A program made the position numbers and the translations under genes. The notes under the pieces were generated by a model. The model had not been told where the DNA came from and ran no database searches. It saw only the letters and a list, made by a program, of their open reading frames with translations. From contig NZ_BNCM01000008.1 in the NCBI RefSeq assembly GCF_014656475.1, positions 1 through 64,000 of the forward strand: DNA of 64,000 bases, in the 5' to 3' direction. This document shows positions 26,900-35,640 of this stretch, in pieces (position 1 is the stretch's first letter; each line of letters starts with the position of its first letter). The stretch is from Sinomonas cellulolyticus (GTDB lineage: Bacteria > Actinomycetota > Actinomycetes > Actinomycetales > Micrococcaceae).

Positions 26900-27607
26900 T
26901 CAGAGGCTGCTGTAGCGGCCCGTGGTTGGGGCGATGCCAAGCACCACAACGAAGAGCGCGATGAACGCGATGGTCAGCGCGAGGCCCACGTATCCCATGA
27001 CGAGGCCAGCGAGCGCCATGCCACGTCCGGCGGGCTCCCGTGAGAGGGCCATGTGCCCGAGCACCACGGCCGCGATCTGCGGCAGCACGAAGAAGCCGAA
27101 GCCCACGAACACCGAGATGCCGCAGACCATCGCGGCGATGCTCAGGCCCCTCGGCTCGGGTGCCCCGTAGGGGTACGGCGGGTAGCCCTGGCCGTACTGG
27201 GCCGCCGGACCGTAGGGGGGCTGGCCGTACTGCTGGTTCTGGCCGTAGGGGAACTGGCCGTACGGGGGCTGCCCTTGGCCGTACGGGGGCTGGCCGTACG
27301 ACGCCTGGGTCTGACCATAGGGCACGGAGCCGAGGCCGCTCCCGCGCGAGGCATCCTGGCCCTGCCGGTCATCCTCCCGCGGGGCCCCGTCCGGCCGCGG
27401 GCGCTGCTCGGGAGCCCGCGGGGGCGTGCCGGGGGGCAGTGGCTGCGTCGCACCGGGGGACATCGGCCCGGGCGGGAGCGGCTCGGTCGGGTTGTCGCGG
27501 CCCTTGCCGAGCGAGACCGGAGGGACGTAGGACGGCGGGCTGTACCTTGGGCGCTCGGGCGCCCCGTCCGTCTCGGAGGGCTTGGGCACTTCCGGATCCT
27601 GTGACAT
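26900..27607 (-). CDS. DUF4190 membrane protein with Pro/Tyr-rich N-terminal repeats
   Basis: The 235-residue product has a long, low-complexity N-terminal half rich in Pro, Gly, Tyr and Gln, with repeated PPYGQ-type units (about residues 110-160). Two transmembrane helices and the DUF4190 signature follow: AAMVCGISVFVGFGFFVLPQ and VVLGHMALSREPAGRGMALAG. Such proteins are common in actinobacteria and their role is not known; the Tyr-rich disordered region may support self-association near the membrane. ATG 27607 has an upstream GGGGAGAG. It is divergent from the nuclease gene. Confidence 0.82.
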   Translation of the reverse strand: MSQDPEVPKPSETDGAPERPRYSPPSYVPPVSLGKGRDNPTEPLPPGPMSPGATQPLPPGTPPRAPEQRPRPDGAPREDDRQGQDASRGSGLGSVPYGQTQASYGQPPYGQGQPPYGQFPYGQNQQYGQPPYGPAAQYGQGYPPYPYGAPEPRGLSIAAMVCGISVFVGFGFFVLPQIAAVVLGHMALSREPAGRGMALAGLVMGYVGLALTIAFIALFVVVLGIAPTTGRYSSL

Positions 27608-27726
27608 CGCGCTCTCCCCTAGCCTGTGCGTTTCCCCCAGCCTACCCTCGCGCGGACTGCCCAGAAATGTCGTAGGCGGCTGCCATGCTGGAGGCATCTC
27701 GCACCAGCGCGGAAGGGGAAACGACG

Positions 27727-28596
27727 ATGTCCAGCACCCATGGGGAAGCAGCTCGCAGGCCGGCACCGGCCCCAGACGGGGCGGGGTACGATCCGGCGTT
27801 CCTCGGCACACCGGCGCCTGTGCCGATGCCCACCGGGCCCGGACTTCTCGAACTGCCCTACACCCACTTCACCATCCACCAGGATCCCGTCCGACGCATG
27901 CCCGCGGCCACGGCAGTGAACATCGATGGCGCAACGCTCGTGGACATCACGCGTGGAGGCGAGACCTGGAATCTGGATCCGCGGATCGGCCCGGACCAGC
28001 AGTGGGGCGCCGAGCTGTATTCGGACAACAGGTTCGACCGGGGGCACCTCGTCCGCAGGCAGGACCCGCTCTGGGGGGATCAGGCAACGGCCGAGAAGGC
28101 GAATCTGGACACGTTCCACTACACCGTGTGCGCGCCGCAGGCCGACTACTTCAACCAGGGCAGAGAGCTGTGGCTCGGGCTCGAGGACTACATCCTCGGC
28201 CACGCCGGTGCCGACCGGCAGCGGCTCTCGGTGTTCTCCGGGCCGATCTTCGACGTCGGCGACCCCGAGTACAGGAGTGCCCGGATCCCACGGAAGTTCT
28301 TCAAGATCGGGGCCTGGAACGCGGGGCCGCAAGCGGCAGACTCCGCGCTCGCCTGCACCGGCTACATCCTCGACCAGTCCAACGGGCTCGACGCCGTCCT
28401 GCACGAGGGGGCACGCGAGGCCCCGCCCCTGGGCCCGTTCAAGACCTTCCAGGTGCCGGTATCCGACATCGCAGCCCTCACTGGCCTCGACCTCGGCCCG
28501 CTGACAGCCGCCGACCGGTACTCCGTGCCGCGCGGCGCCCGCGGCACCGCCGAGCGGTGGCGCGAGATCGGGGGCTTCGCCGATGTCCAGCTCTGA
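27727..28596 (+). CDS. DNA/RNA non-specific endonuclease (EndoG/NucA type)
   Basis: A beta-beta-alpha-Me nuclease of 289 residues that should cut DNA and RNA without sequence preference using a metal ion. The catalytic motif is NRFDRGHLVRRQDP (His as base), with the metal-ligand helix region FHYTVCAPQADYFNQG and GPIFDVGDPEY. No signal peptide is visible, unlike secreted NucA/Serratia nucleases, so it may act inside the cell or be released by lysis. ATG 27727 follows GGAAGGGG. It overlaps the next gene by 14 nt and so forms an operon with an M4 protease and its inhibitor. Confidence 0.88.
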   Translation: MSSTHGEAARRPAPAPDGAGYDPAFLGTPAPVPMPTGPGLLELPYTHFTIHQDPVRRMPAATAVNIDGATLVDITRGGETWNLDPRIGPDQQWGAELYSDNRFDRGHLVRRQDPLWGDQATAEKANLDTFHYTVCAPQADYFNQGRELWLGLEDYILGHAGADRQRLSVFSGPIFDVGDPEYRSARIPRKFFKIGAWNAGPQAADSALACTGYILDQSNGLDAVLHEGAREAPPLGPFKTFQVPVSDIAALTGLDLGPLTAADRYSVPRGARGTAERWREIGGFADVQL

Positions 28597-29800
28597 GACA
28601 ACCAGCACCGCGGCGGGCAGCACAGGGCGCCCGATCGGCAGTCTCACCCCTGCCCACCCCGGGCGTCACCGCGGCGTCGTTCCTCCCTACCTCCTCGAGC
28701 GTCTCGCGACCTCCGACGAGAGGCGGACGCGCGCCCTGCGCGGTGAAGGGCCCGCGAACGGATGGGCCACGGACACGCGCGGGCTCGAGACCGTGGCCGA
28801 GCTCGCTCGGCGCACGCTCCTCGCCGACGAGCGCCTGCGCGAGCGCCGCGCAACGCACGGTCGCGAGCCAGGGCACACCATCCTGGCCGAGCCGGGCACC
28901 CTGCGCCGGGAGATCAGCGACGCCGAGCGGACCGAGGTGCTGCCCGGGAAGCTCGTGCGCAAGGAGGGCCAGGACCCGGTCGGGGATGCGGACGTCAACC
29001 GTGCGTACGACGGGCTCGGGGACACCTACCGGTTCCTCGAGGAAGTGTTCCGCCAGTCGAGCATCGACGGCGCAGGGCTGGCCCTCGAGGGGACCGTGCA
29101 CTACGGCGTCGGATACGACAATGCCTTCTGGGACGGCTTCCGGATGGTGTTCGGGGACGGCGACGGCAAGGTTTTCGCCTCGTTCACGAGCTCGCTGAGC
29201 ATCATTGCGCACGAGCTGGGCCACGGGCTCATGCAGCACACCACGGATCTGAAGTACGAGGGCCAGTCGGGGGCGCTCAACGAGTCCTTCGCGGACGTCT
29301 TCGGGGTGCTCGTGGAGCAGTTCCACCGCGGAGACACGGTGGAGTCGGCCAGCTGGATCGTGGGCGAGGGCATCTTCCTGCCCGGGATCAAGGGCACTGG
29401 CGTGCGGTCCATGAAGGCCCCCGGCACCGCCTACGACGATCCGGTCCTCGGCAAGGACCCGCAGCCGGACCACATGGACGGGTACGTGCGCACCCGCGAG
29501 GACAGCGGCGGGGTCCACCTCAACTCGGGGATCCCGAACCGAGCGTTCTACCTCTCCGCGGCGGCGCTCGGCGGCCACGCCTGGGAGCGGGCCGGGCGGG
29601 TCTGGTTCGAGACCATCGCACCGGGGAAGCTGCCGCTCGACGTCGACTTCCGCGGGTTCGCGCGGGAGACTGTGCGGGTGGCCCGCTCCCTCTACGGGCG
29701 CGAGTCCGCCGAGGAGCGGGCCGTGCGCGCCGGCTGGCGCGGTGTGGGGATCACGGTGCGGCTCACCGAGGCCGCGAAGACGAGGAGGCCCGGGCACTAG
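28583..29800 (+). CDS. Protealysin-like M4 metallopeptidase
   Basis: A thermolysin-family (M4) zinc protease of 405 residues. The zinc site is IIAHELGHGLMQH (His210, Glu211, His214) with the third ligand in GALNESFADVFG. The catalytic His region is DSGGVHLNSGIPNRAFY. The short N-terminal propeptide contains VVPPYLLERLA, the PPL-type motif typical of protealysin-like proteases, and there is no signal peptide or large FTP/PepSY propeptide. Serratia protealysin is likewise made without a classical signal and can act inside host cells. The start overlaps the nuclease gene, and an emfourin-like inhibitor gene follows 28 nt later. Confidence 0.92.
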   Translation: MSSSETTSTAAGSTGRPIGSLTPAHPGRHRGVVPPYLLERLATSDERRTRALRGEGPANGWATDTRGLETVAELARRTLLADERLRERRATHGREPGHTILAEPGTLRREISDAERTEVLPGKLVRKEGQDPVGDADVNRAYDGLGDTYRFLEEVFRQSSIDGAGLALEGTVHYGVGYDNAFWDGFRMVFGDGDGKVFASFTSSLSIIAHELGHGLMQHTTDLKYEGQSGALNESFADVFGVLVEQFHRGDTVESASWIVGEGIFLPGIKGTGVRSMKAPGTAYDDPVLGKDPQPDHMDGYVRTREDSGGVHLNSGIPNRAFYLSAAALGGHAWERAGRVWFETIAPGKLPLDVDFRGFARETVRVARSLYGRESAEERAVRAGWRGVGITVRLTEAAKTRRPGH

Positions 29801-29828
29801 GGGAGGCTGGCGCAGGGATGGGCATGCG

Positions 29829-30143
29829 ATGAAGATCGAGGTCACCCGGTCGGGCGGGGTTGCGGGCGTGCACCGCACCGGAAGCGTCGAATTCGCCATG
29901 CGCGGGGCTCGGGCCCCGTCCGATGCTTCATGGGCGGCGCTCTACCGGCAGGCGCGCAGCGAATGCGGGCTGCTCGGCGCCGGCGGTGGGGCGACGGACG
30001 ACGCCGCCCGCGCGCCGTCGCGCGTCAGGGATGCCTTCCAGTGGACCCTCCGCTTTGGCAGGGAGCGCATCGAAGTGCCCGACACGGACCTCTCGGGTGC
30101 GCTGAGGGAGCTGGCGGAACGCGTGCTCGCTGAGGGGCAGTGA
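29829..30143 (+). CDS. Emfourin-like M4 protease inhibitor
   Basis: The 104-residue product starts MKIEVTRSGGVAGVHRTG, matching the opening of emfourin, the protein inhibitor encoded next to protealysin in Serratia and widespread beside M4 protease genes. The C-terminal FQWTLRFGRERIEVPDTDLS strand region is also family-like. Its position straight after the M4 gene strongly supports an inhibitor or immunity role protecting the producing cytoplasm. The central GAGGGATDDAAR loop is an insertion-like, low-complexity stretch. Confidence 0.8.
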   Translation: MKIEVTRSGGVAGVHRTGSVEFAMRGARAPSDASWAALYRQARSECGLLGAGGGATDDAARAPSRVRDAFQWTLRFGRERIEVPDTDLSGALRELAERVLAEGQ

Positions 30144-30233
30144 CCTCCGCCGAGGGCTGCCAGCGCCGCCGCGGGCTACGAAATGTTCACACGGGCGCCA
30201 CGCATTGGTGGCCTTCTCTGCAAAGCTAGGCAT

Positions 30234-31886
30234 ATGGCGAACCGTGCGGGCACCGTAGCCCTTCCCAGTGACCTCGTGGACATCACCGCCCTCCTCGACG
30301 CGTACTACGACGTGTCCCCGGACGTGGGCGACCCGGGCCAGCGCGTGGCCTTCGGGACCTCGGGCCACCGCGGCTCGAGCCTCAAGGGCTCCTTCAACGA
30401 GAAGCACATCGCCGCCATCACCCAGGCGATCGTCGAGTACCGGGCCGGACAGGGCATCGCGGGACCGCTGTTCCTGGCGAAGGACACCCACGCGCTCTCC
30501 GAGCCGGCCACCAACACCGCTCTCGAGGTGCTCGCGGCCAACGGCGTGCAGGTCCTCGTCGACGCGCGCCACGGCTACACCCCAACGCCGTCGGCGAGCC
30601 ACGCGATCCTCAAGTACAACGCCGGCCGGCCCGAGGACGACCGGGGCCGCGCGGACGGCATCGTCGTCACCCCGAGTCACAACCCGCCTGCCGACGGCGG
30701 CTTCAAGTACAACCCTCCGCACGGCGGCCCCGCGGACACGGACGCGACCGGCTGGATCGCGAAGCGCGCGAACGAGCTCCTCGAGGCGGACCTCTCCGGC
30801 GTCAAGCGCGTGCCGCTCGCGGACGCGCTCGCGGCGGACACGACGGGCCAGTTCGACTTCCTCTCCTCCTATGTGGACGACCTTCCCCTCGTGGTGGACA
30901 TCGACGCGATCCGCAACGCGGGCGTGCGCATCGGCGCCGACCCCATGGGTGGGGCGTCCGTGGACTACTGGGGCGAGATCGGCGAGCGCCACCACCTCGA
31001 CCTCACGGTGGTCAACCCCACCGTGGACCCGCAGTGGGCGTTCATGACTCTGGACTGGGACGAGAAGATCCGCATGGACTGCTCCTCCCCCTTCGCCATG
31101 GCCTCGCTCATCCAGAAGGTCTCCGGGGGCGCGGGCTACGACATCGCCACCGGCAACGACGCCGATGCCGACCGGCACGGCATCGTCACCCCGGACGCCG
31201 GGCTCATGAACCCGAACCACTACCTCTCCGTGGCGATCGACTACCTGTACCGCCACCGCAGCGGCTGGCGCCCAGATACCGTGGTGGGCAAGACGCTCGT
31301 CAGCTCGTCGATGATCGACCGTGTCGCCGAGGGCCTCGGGAAGAAGCTCGTGGAGGTCCCCGTCGGTTTCAAGTGGTTCGTGCCCGGGCTGCTGAGCGGG
31401 CAGGGCGCGTTCGGGGGCGAGGAGTCGGCGGGTGCCAGCTTCGTCAAGCGCGACGGCAGCGTCTGGACCACGGACAAGGACGGCATCCTCCTGGACCTCC
31501 TGGCCTCGGAGATCCGGGCCGTCACCGGCCAGTCCCCCAGCGAGCTCTACCGGGGGCTGACCGCGAAGTACGGCGCGCCGTCGTACGCCCGGATCGACGC
31601 CGCGGCGAGCCGGGAGCAGAAGGCGCGCCTCGGCGCGCTCTCCGCGGACGACGTCGCCGCCACCGAGCTCGCGGGCGAGCCCATCACCGCGAAGCTGACG
31701 GAGGCGCCCGGGAACGGGGCGAAGATCGGGGGCCTCAAGGTCACCACCGAGAACGCCTGGTTCGCGGCACGGCCGTCCGGCACCGAGGACGTGTACAAGA
31801 TCTACGCCGAGTCGTTCAAGGGCGACGAGCACCTCAAGCAGGTCCAGGCGGAAGCGAAGGCGCTCGTGGACTCTGTGATCGGATAG
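30234..31886 (+). CDS. pgm: Phosphoglucomutase (alpha-D-glucose phosphate-specific)
   Basis: Pgm interconverts glucose 1- and 6-phosphate for glycogen, trehalose and cell-wall sugar metabolism. The phosphoserine loop is [18 protein letters not shown]; the metal-binding loop is [12 protein letters not shown]; the sugar-binding loop is [11 protein letters not shown]; and the phosphate-binding loop is [16 protein letters not shown]. With ATG 30234 the protein is 550 residues, the standard length of this subfamily. An upstream GTG/ATG extension would add a non-conserved N-terminus. Confidence 0.96.
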   Translation: MANRAGTVALPSDLVDITALLDAYYDVSPDVGDPGQRVAFGTSGHRGSSLKGSFNEKHIAAITQAIVEYRAGQGIAGPLFLAKDTHALSEPATNTALEVLAANGVQVLVDARHGYTPTPSASHAILKYNAGRPEDDRGRADGIVVTPSHNPPADGGFKYNPPHGGPADTDATGWIAKRANELLEADLSGVKRVPLADALAADTTGQFDFLSSYVDDLPLVVDIDAIRNAGVRIGADPMGGASVDYWGEIGERHHLDLTVVNPTVDPQWAFMTLDWDEKIRMDCSSPFAMASLIQKVSGGAGYDIATGNDADADRHGIVTPDAGLMNPNHYLSVAIDYLYRHRSGWRPDTVVGKTLVSSSMIDRVAEGLGKKLVEVPVGFKWFVPGLLSGQGAFGGEESAGASFVKRDGSVWTTDKDGILLDLLASEIRAVTGQSPSELYRGLTAKYGAPSYARIDAAASREQKARLGALSADDVAATELAGEPITAKLTEAPGNGAKIGGLKVTTENAWFAARPSGTEDVYKIYAESFKGDEHLKQVQAEAKALVDSVIG

Positions 31887-31914
31887 ACGGTGTGGGGGTG
31901 ACAGCCGTCATATC

Positions 31915-31942
31915 CTTAGCAAGGGTAATAAGGTATGCTAAG
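31915..31942. promoter_or_regulatory. Inverted repeat and -10 at the marR promoter (probable MarR operator)
   Basis: CTTAGCA (31915-31921) and TGCTAAG (31936-31942) form a 7-bp inverted repeat with a 14-nt spacer in an AT-rich pocket directly upstream of the marR start. The right arm overlaps a TATGCT -10 element (31934-31939) that is 8 nt before ATG 31948. Binding here would block transcription, consistent with autoregulation by the MarR protein. Confidence 0.5.
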
Positions 31943-31947
31943 TATCA

Positions 31948-32442
31948 ATGACGCCTGCGAAGACCATCGAGACCGAATCCGCTGCCACCCCTGACCCCGC
32001 CGGAACCGACGGCCACGCGCCCGTCGACGTCCTCGAACTTGCCGCCGAGCTGAGGGCGGCGATCATGCGCACATCGCGCCTGCTGCGCACCCAGGCGAGC
32101 GGCGACGCCGTCAGCCCCAGCCAGATCACCGTGCTGGCCCTGCTCAACAAGCGCGGCCCGCTCACGATGCGGCAGCTCGCGGACATCGAGCACGTCCAGG
32201 CGCCCAGCATGACCCGCACGGTGAACCACCTGTGCGACGGCGGGTACGTGGCCCGCGCCGAGCACCCCACTGACGGCCGTCAGGTCATCGCCTCCCTCAC
32301 CGACGCGGGGCGGCAGGTCCTCGAGGAATCCCGCAGACTGCGCGCAGCCTGGCTCGCGGGGCGCCTCGAGGGCCTGCCGGCCGCGGACAGGGACACGCTC
32401 CACCGGGCGGCCGAGCTGCTCCTGGAGATGAGCGCCAAGTGA
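31948..32442 (+). CDS. MarR-family transcriptional regulator
   Basis: A 164-residue MarR protein. The winged helix-turn-helix spans about residues 55-120, with PSQITVLALLNKRGPLTMRQLADIEHVQAPSMTR as helices (recognition helix QAPSMTRTVNHL) and the wing HPTDGRQVIASLTDAG. The last codons overlap the MFS exporter gene (GTGA), the classical arrangement of a ligand-relieved repressor and its drug/metabolite exporter. The inducing ligand is unknown. Confidence 0.93.
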   Translation: MTPAKTIETESAATPDPAGTDGHAPVDVLELAAELRAAIMRTSRLLRTQASGDAVSPSQITVLALLNKRGPLTMRQLADIEHVQAPSMTRTVNHLCDGGYVARAEHPTDGRQVIASLTDAGRQVLEESRRLRAAWLAGRLEGLPAADRDTLHRAAELLLEMSAK

Positions 32443-33950
32443 ACAGCCGCATGTTCCGCGCCCTCCAGCACCCCAACTACCGTCTCTGGGCCGCCGGCGC
32501 GCTCGTCTCCAACGTGGGCACCTGGATGCAGCGGGTCGCGCAGGACTGGCTCGTCCTGACCCAGCTCACCGATCACGACGGCGCCGCCGTGGGCATCACG
32601 ACCGGCCTGCAGTTCCTCCCGATCCTCGTCCTCGGCCCCTACGCGGGCGTCCTCGGCGACCGGCTGGACAAGCGCAAGCTTCTCATCGCCACGCAGAGCG
32701 CCATGGGACTCCTCGCGCTCCTGCAGGGCATCCTCGTGCTGACCGGGGTCGCACAGCTGTGGCAGATCTACGCGATCGCCCTCGCCCTCGGCATCGCGAG
32801 CGCCTTCGATGCCCCGCCGCGCCAGGCGTTCGTCTCCGAGCTCGTGGGGCGCGCCGACGTGCCCAACGCCGTGGCCCTCAACTCCGCGTCGTTCAACCTC
32901 GCGCGCATGGCCGGCCCGGGTGTGGCCGGTCTGCTCATCGGCCTGATCGGCACGGGCTGGGTGTTCATGCTCAATGCCCTCACCTTCGCGGGCGTGCTGT
33001 TCTCGCTGACCCGGCTGAACGTCGGCCTCCTGCACAGGACCCCGCCGCTGCCACGCGGCAAGGGACAGATCCTCGCCGGCATCACCTACGTGCGCACGCA
33101 GCCGCGGATCCTGCTCATCCTCATCATGGCGGCACTCGTGGGCACGTTCACCCTGAACTTCCAGGTCACGAACGCCCTCATGGCTGCCGACGTCTTCCAC
33201 ACCGGTGCCGACGCGTACGGCCTCCTCGGATCGGTGCAGGCGATCGGCACGTTCGGCGGCGCGCTCCTCGCAGCACGCCGGAAGCAGCCGCGGCTGTCCC
33301 TGCTCGTGGCCTCTGCGGTGGGCCTCGGCGTGGCGACCATGGTCTCCGCCGCCATGCCCAGCTACCTCACGTACGCCGTAATGCTCGTGTTCGTGGGCGT
33401 GACAGCGCTGACGTTCCTCAACAGCGCGAACACGATCGTCCAGCTCAGCACGGACGCCCAGTACCGGGGCCGCGTGCTCGCCCTCTACATGGCCGTCATC
33501 CAGGGCGGCACCCCGATCGGCGCACCGCTGGTCGGATGGCTCGCCAACGCCGTCGGGACCCGCTGGGCCCTTCTCGCGGGCGGCCTCGCGGCCCTGGCGG
33601 CCGGCGCGATCGGCATCTGGGCGCTCGCACGATGGGGCGACGGCACCATCCGGGAGCAGCTCCGCGCCGCCTGGGCAGCCCGCCGCGCCGAGCAGGCCGC
33701 CACGGGGACGCTCCCGGTGATCGCGCCCAACGCGGCGGCCCACGCCCAGACTGACGCGTCGCATCCCACCGCCGGGGAGTCACCGGCCGCCGCGCACGAC
33801 GCCGGACGCTCGCCTCTCGCGGGGCCGTCCGGATCCGCGGCGCGCGGCACCGTCCGCCCCGCCCGCACTCCTGTGCCGACCGGCCAGCACCCCACGGTGG
33901 CGCCCAGGCTGGACCCACCGCGGAGGGGAACCCCCGCACCCCGGCGCTGA
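32439..33950 (+). CDS. MFS exporter (EntS/MFS_3 type)
   Basis: The 503-residue transporter has about 12 predicted transmembrane helices in residues 15-400. It carries LWAAGALVSNVGTWMQRVAQDWLVL at the N-terminus, GDRLDKRKLL as the loop 2-3 MFS motif, and ASAFDAPPRQAFVSELVG, which resemble the EntS-like drug/siderophore exporter group. The C-terminal 100 residues are a Pro/Ala/Thr-rich, probably disordered tail. GTG start in a GTGA overlap with marR; the two are co-transcribed. The substrate is unknown, probably a toxic small molecule. Confidence 0.92.
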   Translation: MNSRMFRALQHPNYRLWAAGALVSNVGTWMQRVAQDWLVLTQLTDHDGAAVGITTGLQFLPILVLGPYAGVLGDRLDKRKLLIATQSAMGLLALLQGILVLTGVAQLWQIYAIALALGIASAFDAPPRQAFVSELVGRADVPNAVALNSASFNLARMAGPGVAGLLIGLIGTGWVFMLNALTFAGVLFSLTRLNVGLLHRTPPLPRGKGQILAGITYVRTQPRILLILIMAALVGTFTLNFQVTNALMAADVFHTGADAYGLLGSVQAIGTFGGALLAARRKQPRLSLLVASAVGLGVATMVSAAMPSYLTYAVMLVFVGVTALTFLNSANTIVQLSTDAQYRGRVLALYMAVIQGGTPIGAPLVGWLANAVGTRWALLAGGLAALAAGAIGIWALARWGDGTIREQLRAAWAARRAEQAATGTLPVIAPNAAAHAQTDASHPTAGESPAAAHDAGRSPLAGPSGSAARGTVRPARTPVPTGQHPTVAPRLDPPRRGTPAPRR

Positions 33951-34062
33951 GTCGGCGAGGGGCCCCTGCCGGGATCGCCGCGGACGCAGGGACGTGAACC
34001 CGCGTCGCCGGGACCTGACCCTCTGACGCTGGGGCATGACCCGGGAGCCAACCGACGAGAAA

Positions 34063-34104
34063 GATCTGGCCGCCCGACCCCTTCCGGGGCCGGGCGGCCA
34101 GATC
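34063..34104. terminator. Strong bidirectional terminator hairpin
   Basis: A 19-position stem with one mismatch (GATCTGGCCGCCCG-A-CCCC against its complement) and a TTCC loop lies between the 3' ends of the MFS gene (plus) and the nitroreductase gene (minus). Its position and strength fit a shared terminator. Confidence 0.75.
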
Positions 34105-34162
34105 GTGTCGGCAGAGCCAGCAGCCGTGCCTCACCGGCCCGTCGAGGGCCGGCGGACGAGGG

Positions 34163-34771
34163 TCAGACGGTCTCGACGACGTCCTCGTACGCGAACTTCG
34201 TCTTGGCAGGGCCCCACGCGTCCTCGCCGGGCTGGCCGATGTTGACCACGAGGAAGCTCTTGCGGCCGCCCTGCGGGAAGAACTCGGCGTCGATGGCGGA
34301 GAAGTCGGCACCGGTCATCGGGCCGGCCGCGAGGCCGAGTGCACGCACGGCGAGGATGAAGTAGCCGGCCTGGAGGTGCGCATTGTCGCGGCCCGTGCCG
34401 TAGCGGAGGGAGTCGTCGGCGGAGTAGGCGCCCTTGATGTACTCCGCCGCGACGGGCAGGAACGTGTCGACCTGCTCGTGCCACTCGGTGTCGAACGAGA
34501 GCACGGCGACGAGCGGGGCGCTGAGCGTCTTGGCCTGGTTTCCGCGGCTCATGTGCTTCACGAGGCGCTCGCGCGCTTCGGGGGTGCGCACGTAGGTGAC
34601 GCGCAGGGGCTGGTTGTTGAAGGCGGTCGGGCCGAACTTGGCGAGCTCGTAGATGGCCTGCGCCTGCTCCTCGGTGACCTCCCCGGTGAAGGTGTTGGCC
34701 GTGCGCGCCTGGGTGAACAGTGCGTCGACTGCGGCGGTGTCGAGGACGGCTTCCTCGTGGGCGATGCTCAT
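34163..34771 (-). CDS. Nitroreductase-family protein (RutE/malonic semialdehyde reductase-like)
   Basis: This 202-residue FMN-dependent oxidoreductase resembles the RutE/YdfN malonic semialdehyde reductase subgroup: FGPTAFNNQPLRVTYVRTPE near the N-terminus, NAHLQAGYFILAVRALGLAAGPMTG, and the C-terminal FLVVNIGQPGEDAW. No other rut genes are adjacent, although a uracil-type permease is 11 kb away, so pyrimidine catabolism is only one possibility; general quinone or nitro-compound reduction is another. ATG is preceded by GAGGAG. It is divergent from tetR, with which it may share regulation. Confidence 0.85.
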   Translation of the reverse strand: MSIAHEEAVLDTAAVDALFTQARTANTFTGEVTEEQAQAIYELAKFGPTAFNNQPLRVTYVRTPEARERLVKHMSRGNQAKTLSAPLVAVLSFDTEWHEQVDTFLPVAAEYIKGAYSADDSLRYGTGRDNAHLQAGYFILAVRALGLAAGPMTGADFSAIDAEFFPQGGRKSFLVVNIGQPGEDAWGPAKTKFAYEDVVETV

Positions 34772-34876
34772 ATGTCTCTCCTCACGGCGGCCCGGCGGTC
34801 GCCTCCACTAGGCGACAACCCGCCGTCGTGCGCTGCGGCTTCCCAAACAGGCCGGTGAAGTTCCTCACAGAGACCC

Positions 34877-34905
34877 TTGACCGACGTGGCCCAGGTCACT
34901 ACTCT
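34877..34905 (+). promoter_or_regulatory. Promoter of the TetR-headed catabolic operon
   Basis: TTGACC (34877-34882), a 17-nt spacer and TACTCT (34900-34905) form a plausible sigma-70-type promoter. The expected transcription start falls at the left edge of the palindromic operator that begins at 34912. Confidence 0.5.
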
Positions 34906-34911
34906 AAAGTC

Positions 34912-34948
34912 AGTGAATGAAGATTCATTCACTATGAACCAAGATTCA
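34912..34948. promoter_or_regulatory. Twin palindromic operators upstream of tetR
   Basis: AGTGAATGA and TCATTCACT (34912-34920 and 34925-34933) make a 22-bp palindrome. Within it TGAATGAAGATTCA (34914-34927) is repeated 21 bp downstream as TGAACCAAGATTCA (34935-34948). Two similar 14-bp sites on the same face of the helix, just after the predicted start of transcription, are a textbook layout for cooperative TetR binding and autoregulation. Confidence 0.7.
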
Positions 34949-34960
34949 CCGGGAGTGCCA

Positions 34961-35629
34961 ATGCCGACCAGCGAAGTCCGCACCGACGCCGCGGAAGCCG
35001 CGCGCACCGCGCTCGTGGACACCCGCCGGCGGCAGCTCCTCAACGCAGCCGCCCGGCTGCTGGGCCGCGCCGGATCCCAGTCGGTGTCCATGCAGAACGT
35101 GGCGGACGAGGCCGGCGTGAGCGTCGGGCTCATCTACCGCTACTTCGCCAACAAGCAGGAGCTCGTGCAGGCCGTCATCGAGGACGTGCTGCACGAGTTC
35201 AGCGTGCGCGTCGCCGATCCCGTCCAGGACGAGCCCGACCCGGTCCGGCGCATCGCGGCAGCCTTCGCCGGCTACTGCGCCGTGGTGCAGGAGCTCCGCG
35301 ACGCCGCCGTCCTCGCCTACCAGGAGTCCAAGACCCTCGAGCCCGAGGGCCGGGACACCGTCAAGGACCTCGAAGTCGAGAGCGCCGAGCCCCTCATCGC
35401 GGCCACCCGCGAGGCCATCGACGCCGGGCTCATCCGCGAGGTGGACCCGCGCGTCTTCGCCTACGGCTTCCTCACCACAGCCCACCTCTGGGCCCTCAAG
35501 CACTGGTACTTCAGCCGCTTCCTGACCCACGAGCAGTACGTGGCGGAGCAGACCGCCCTGGCCCTCTCCGCCGTGATCCGGCCCGAGCACCGGGCCGCCT
35601 ACCCAGACCTCCTCGGCCCCCTCGCCTGA
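34961..35629 (+). CDS. TetR-family regulator of the cyclohexanecarboxylate-type operon
   Basis: A TetR protein of 222 residues with the DNA-binding helix-turn-helix SMQNVADEAGVSVGLIYRYF (about residues 45-64) and an all-helical ligand-binding half. ATG 34961 is chosen because it has GGGAG five bases upstream and leaves the twin operators outside the coding region; in-frame starts at 34934 and 34877 lie within or before the operators. It is the first gene of the run, 11 nt before badI, and likely responds to an acyl-CoA or the acid substrate. Confidence 0.88.
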   Translation: MPTSEVRTDAAEAARTALVDTRRRQLLNAAARLLGRAGSQSVSMQNVADEAGVSVGLIYRYFANKQELVQAVIEDVLHEFSVRVADPVQDEPDPVRRIAAAFAGYCAVVQELRDAAVLAYQESKTLEPEGRDTVKDLEVESAEPLIAATREAIDAGLIREVDPRVFAYGFLTTAHLWALKHWYFSRFLTHEQYVAEQTALALSAVIRPEHRAAYPDLLGPLA

Positions 35630-35640
35630 AAGGAACACCG

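Noticed and set aside
34163..34771. Part of a rut pyrimidine-degradation operon
   Set aside because: The nitroreductase is RutE-like, but no rutA, B, C, D or F gene is adjacent, and the uracil-type permease is 11 kb away in another unit.
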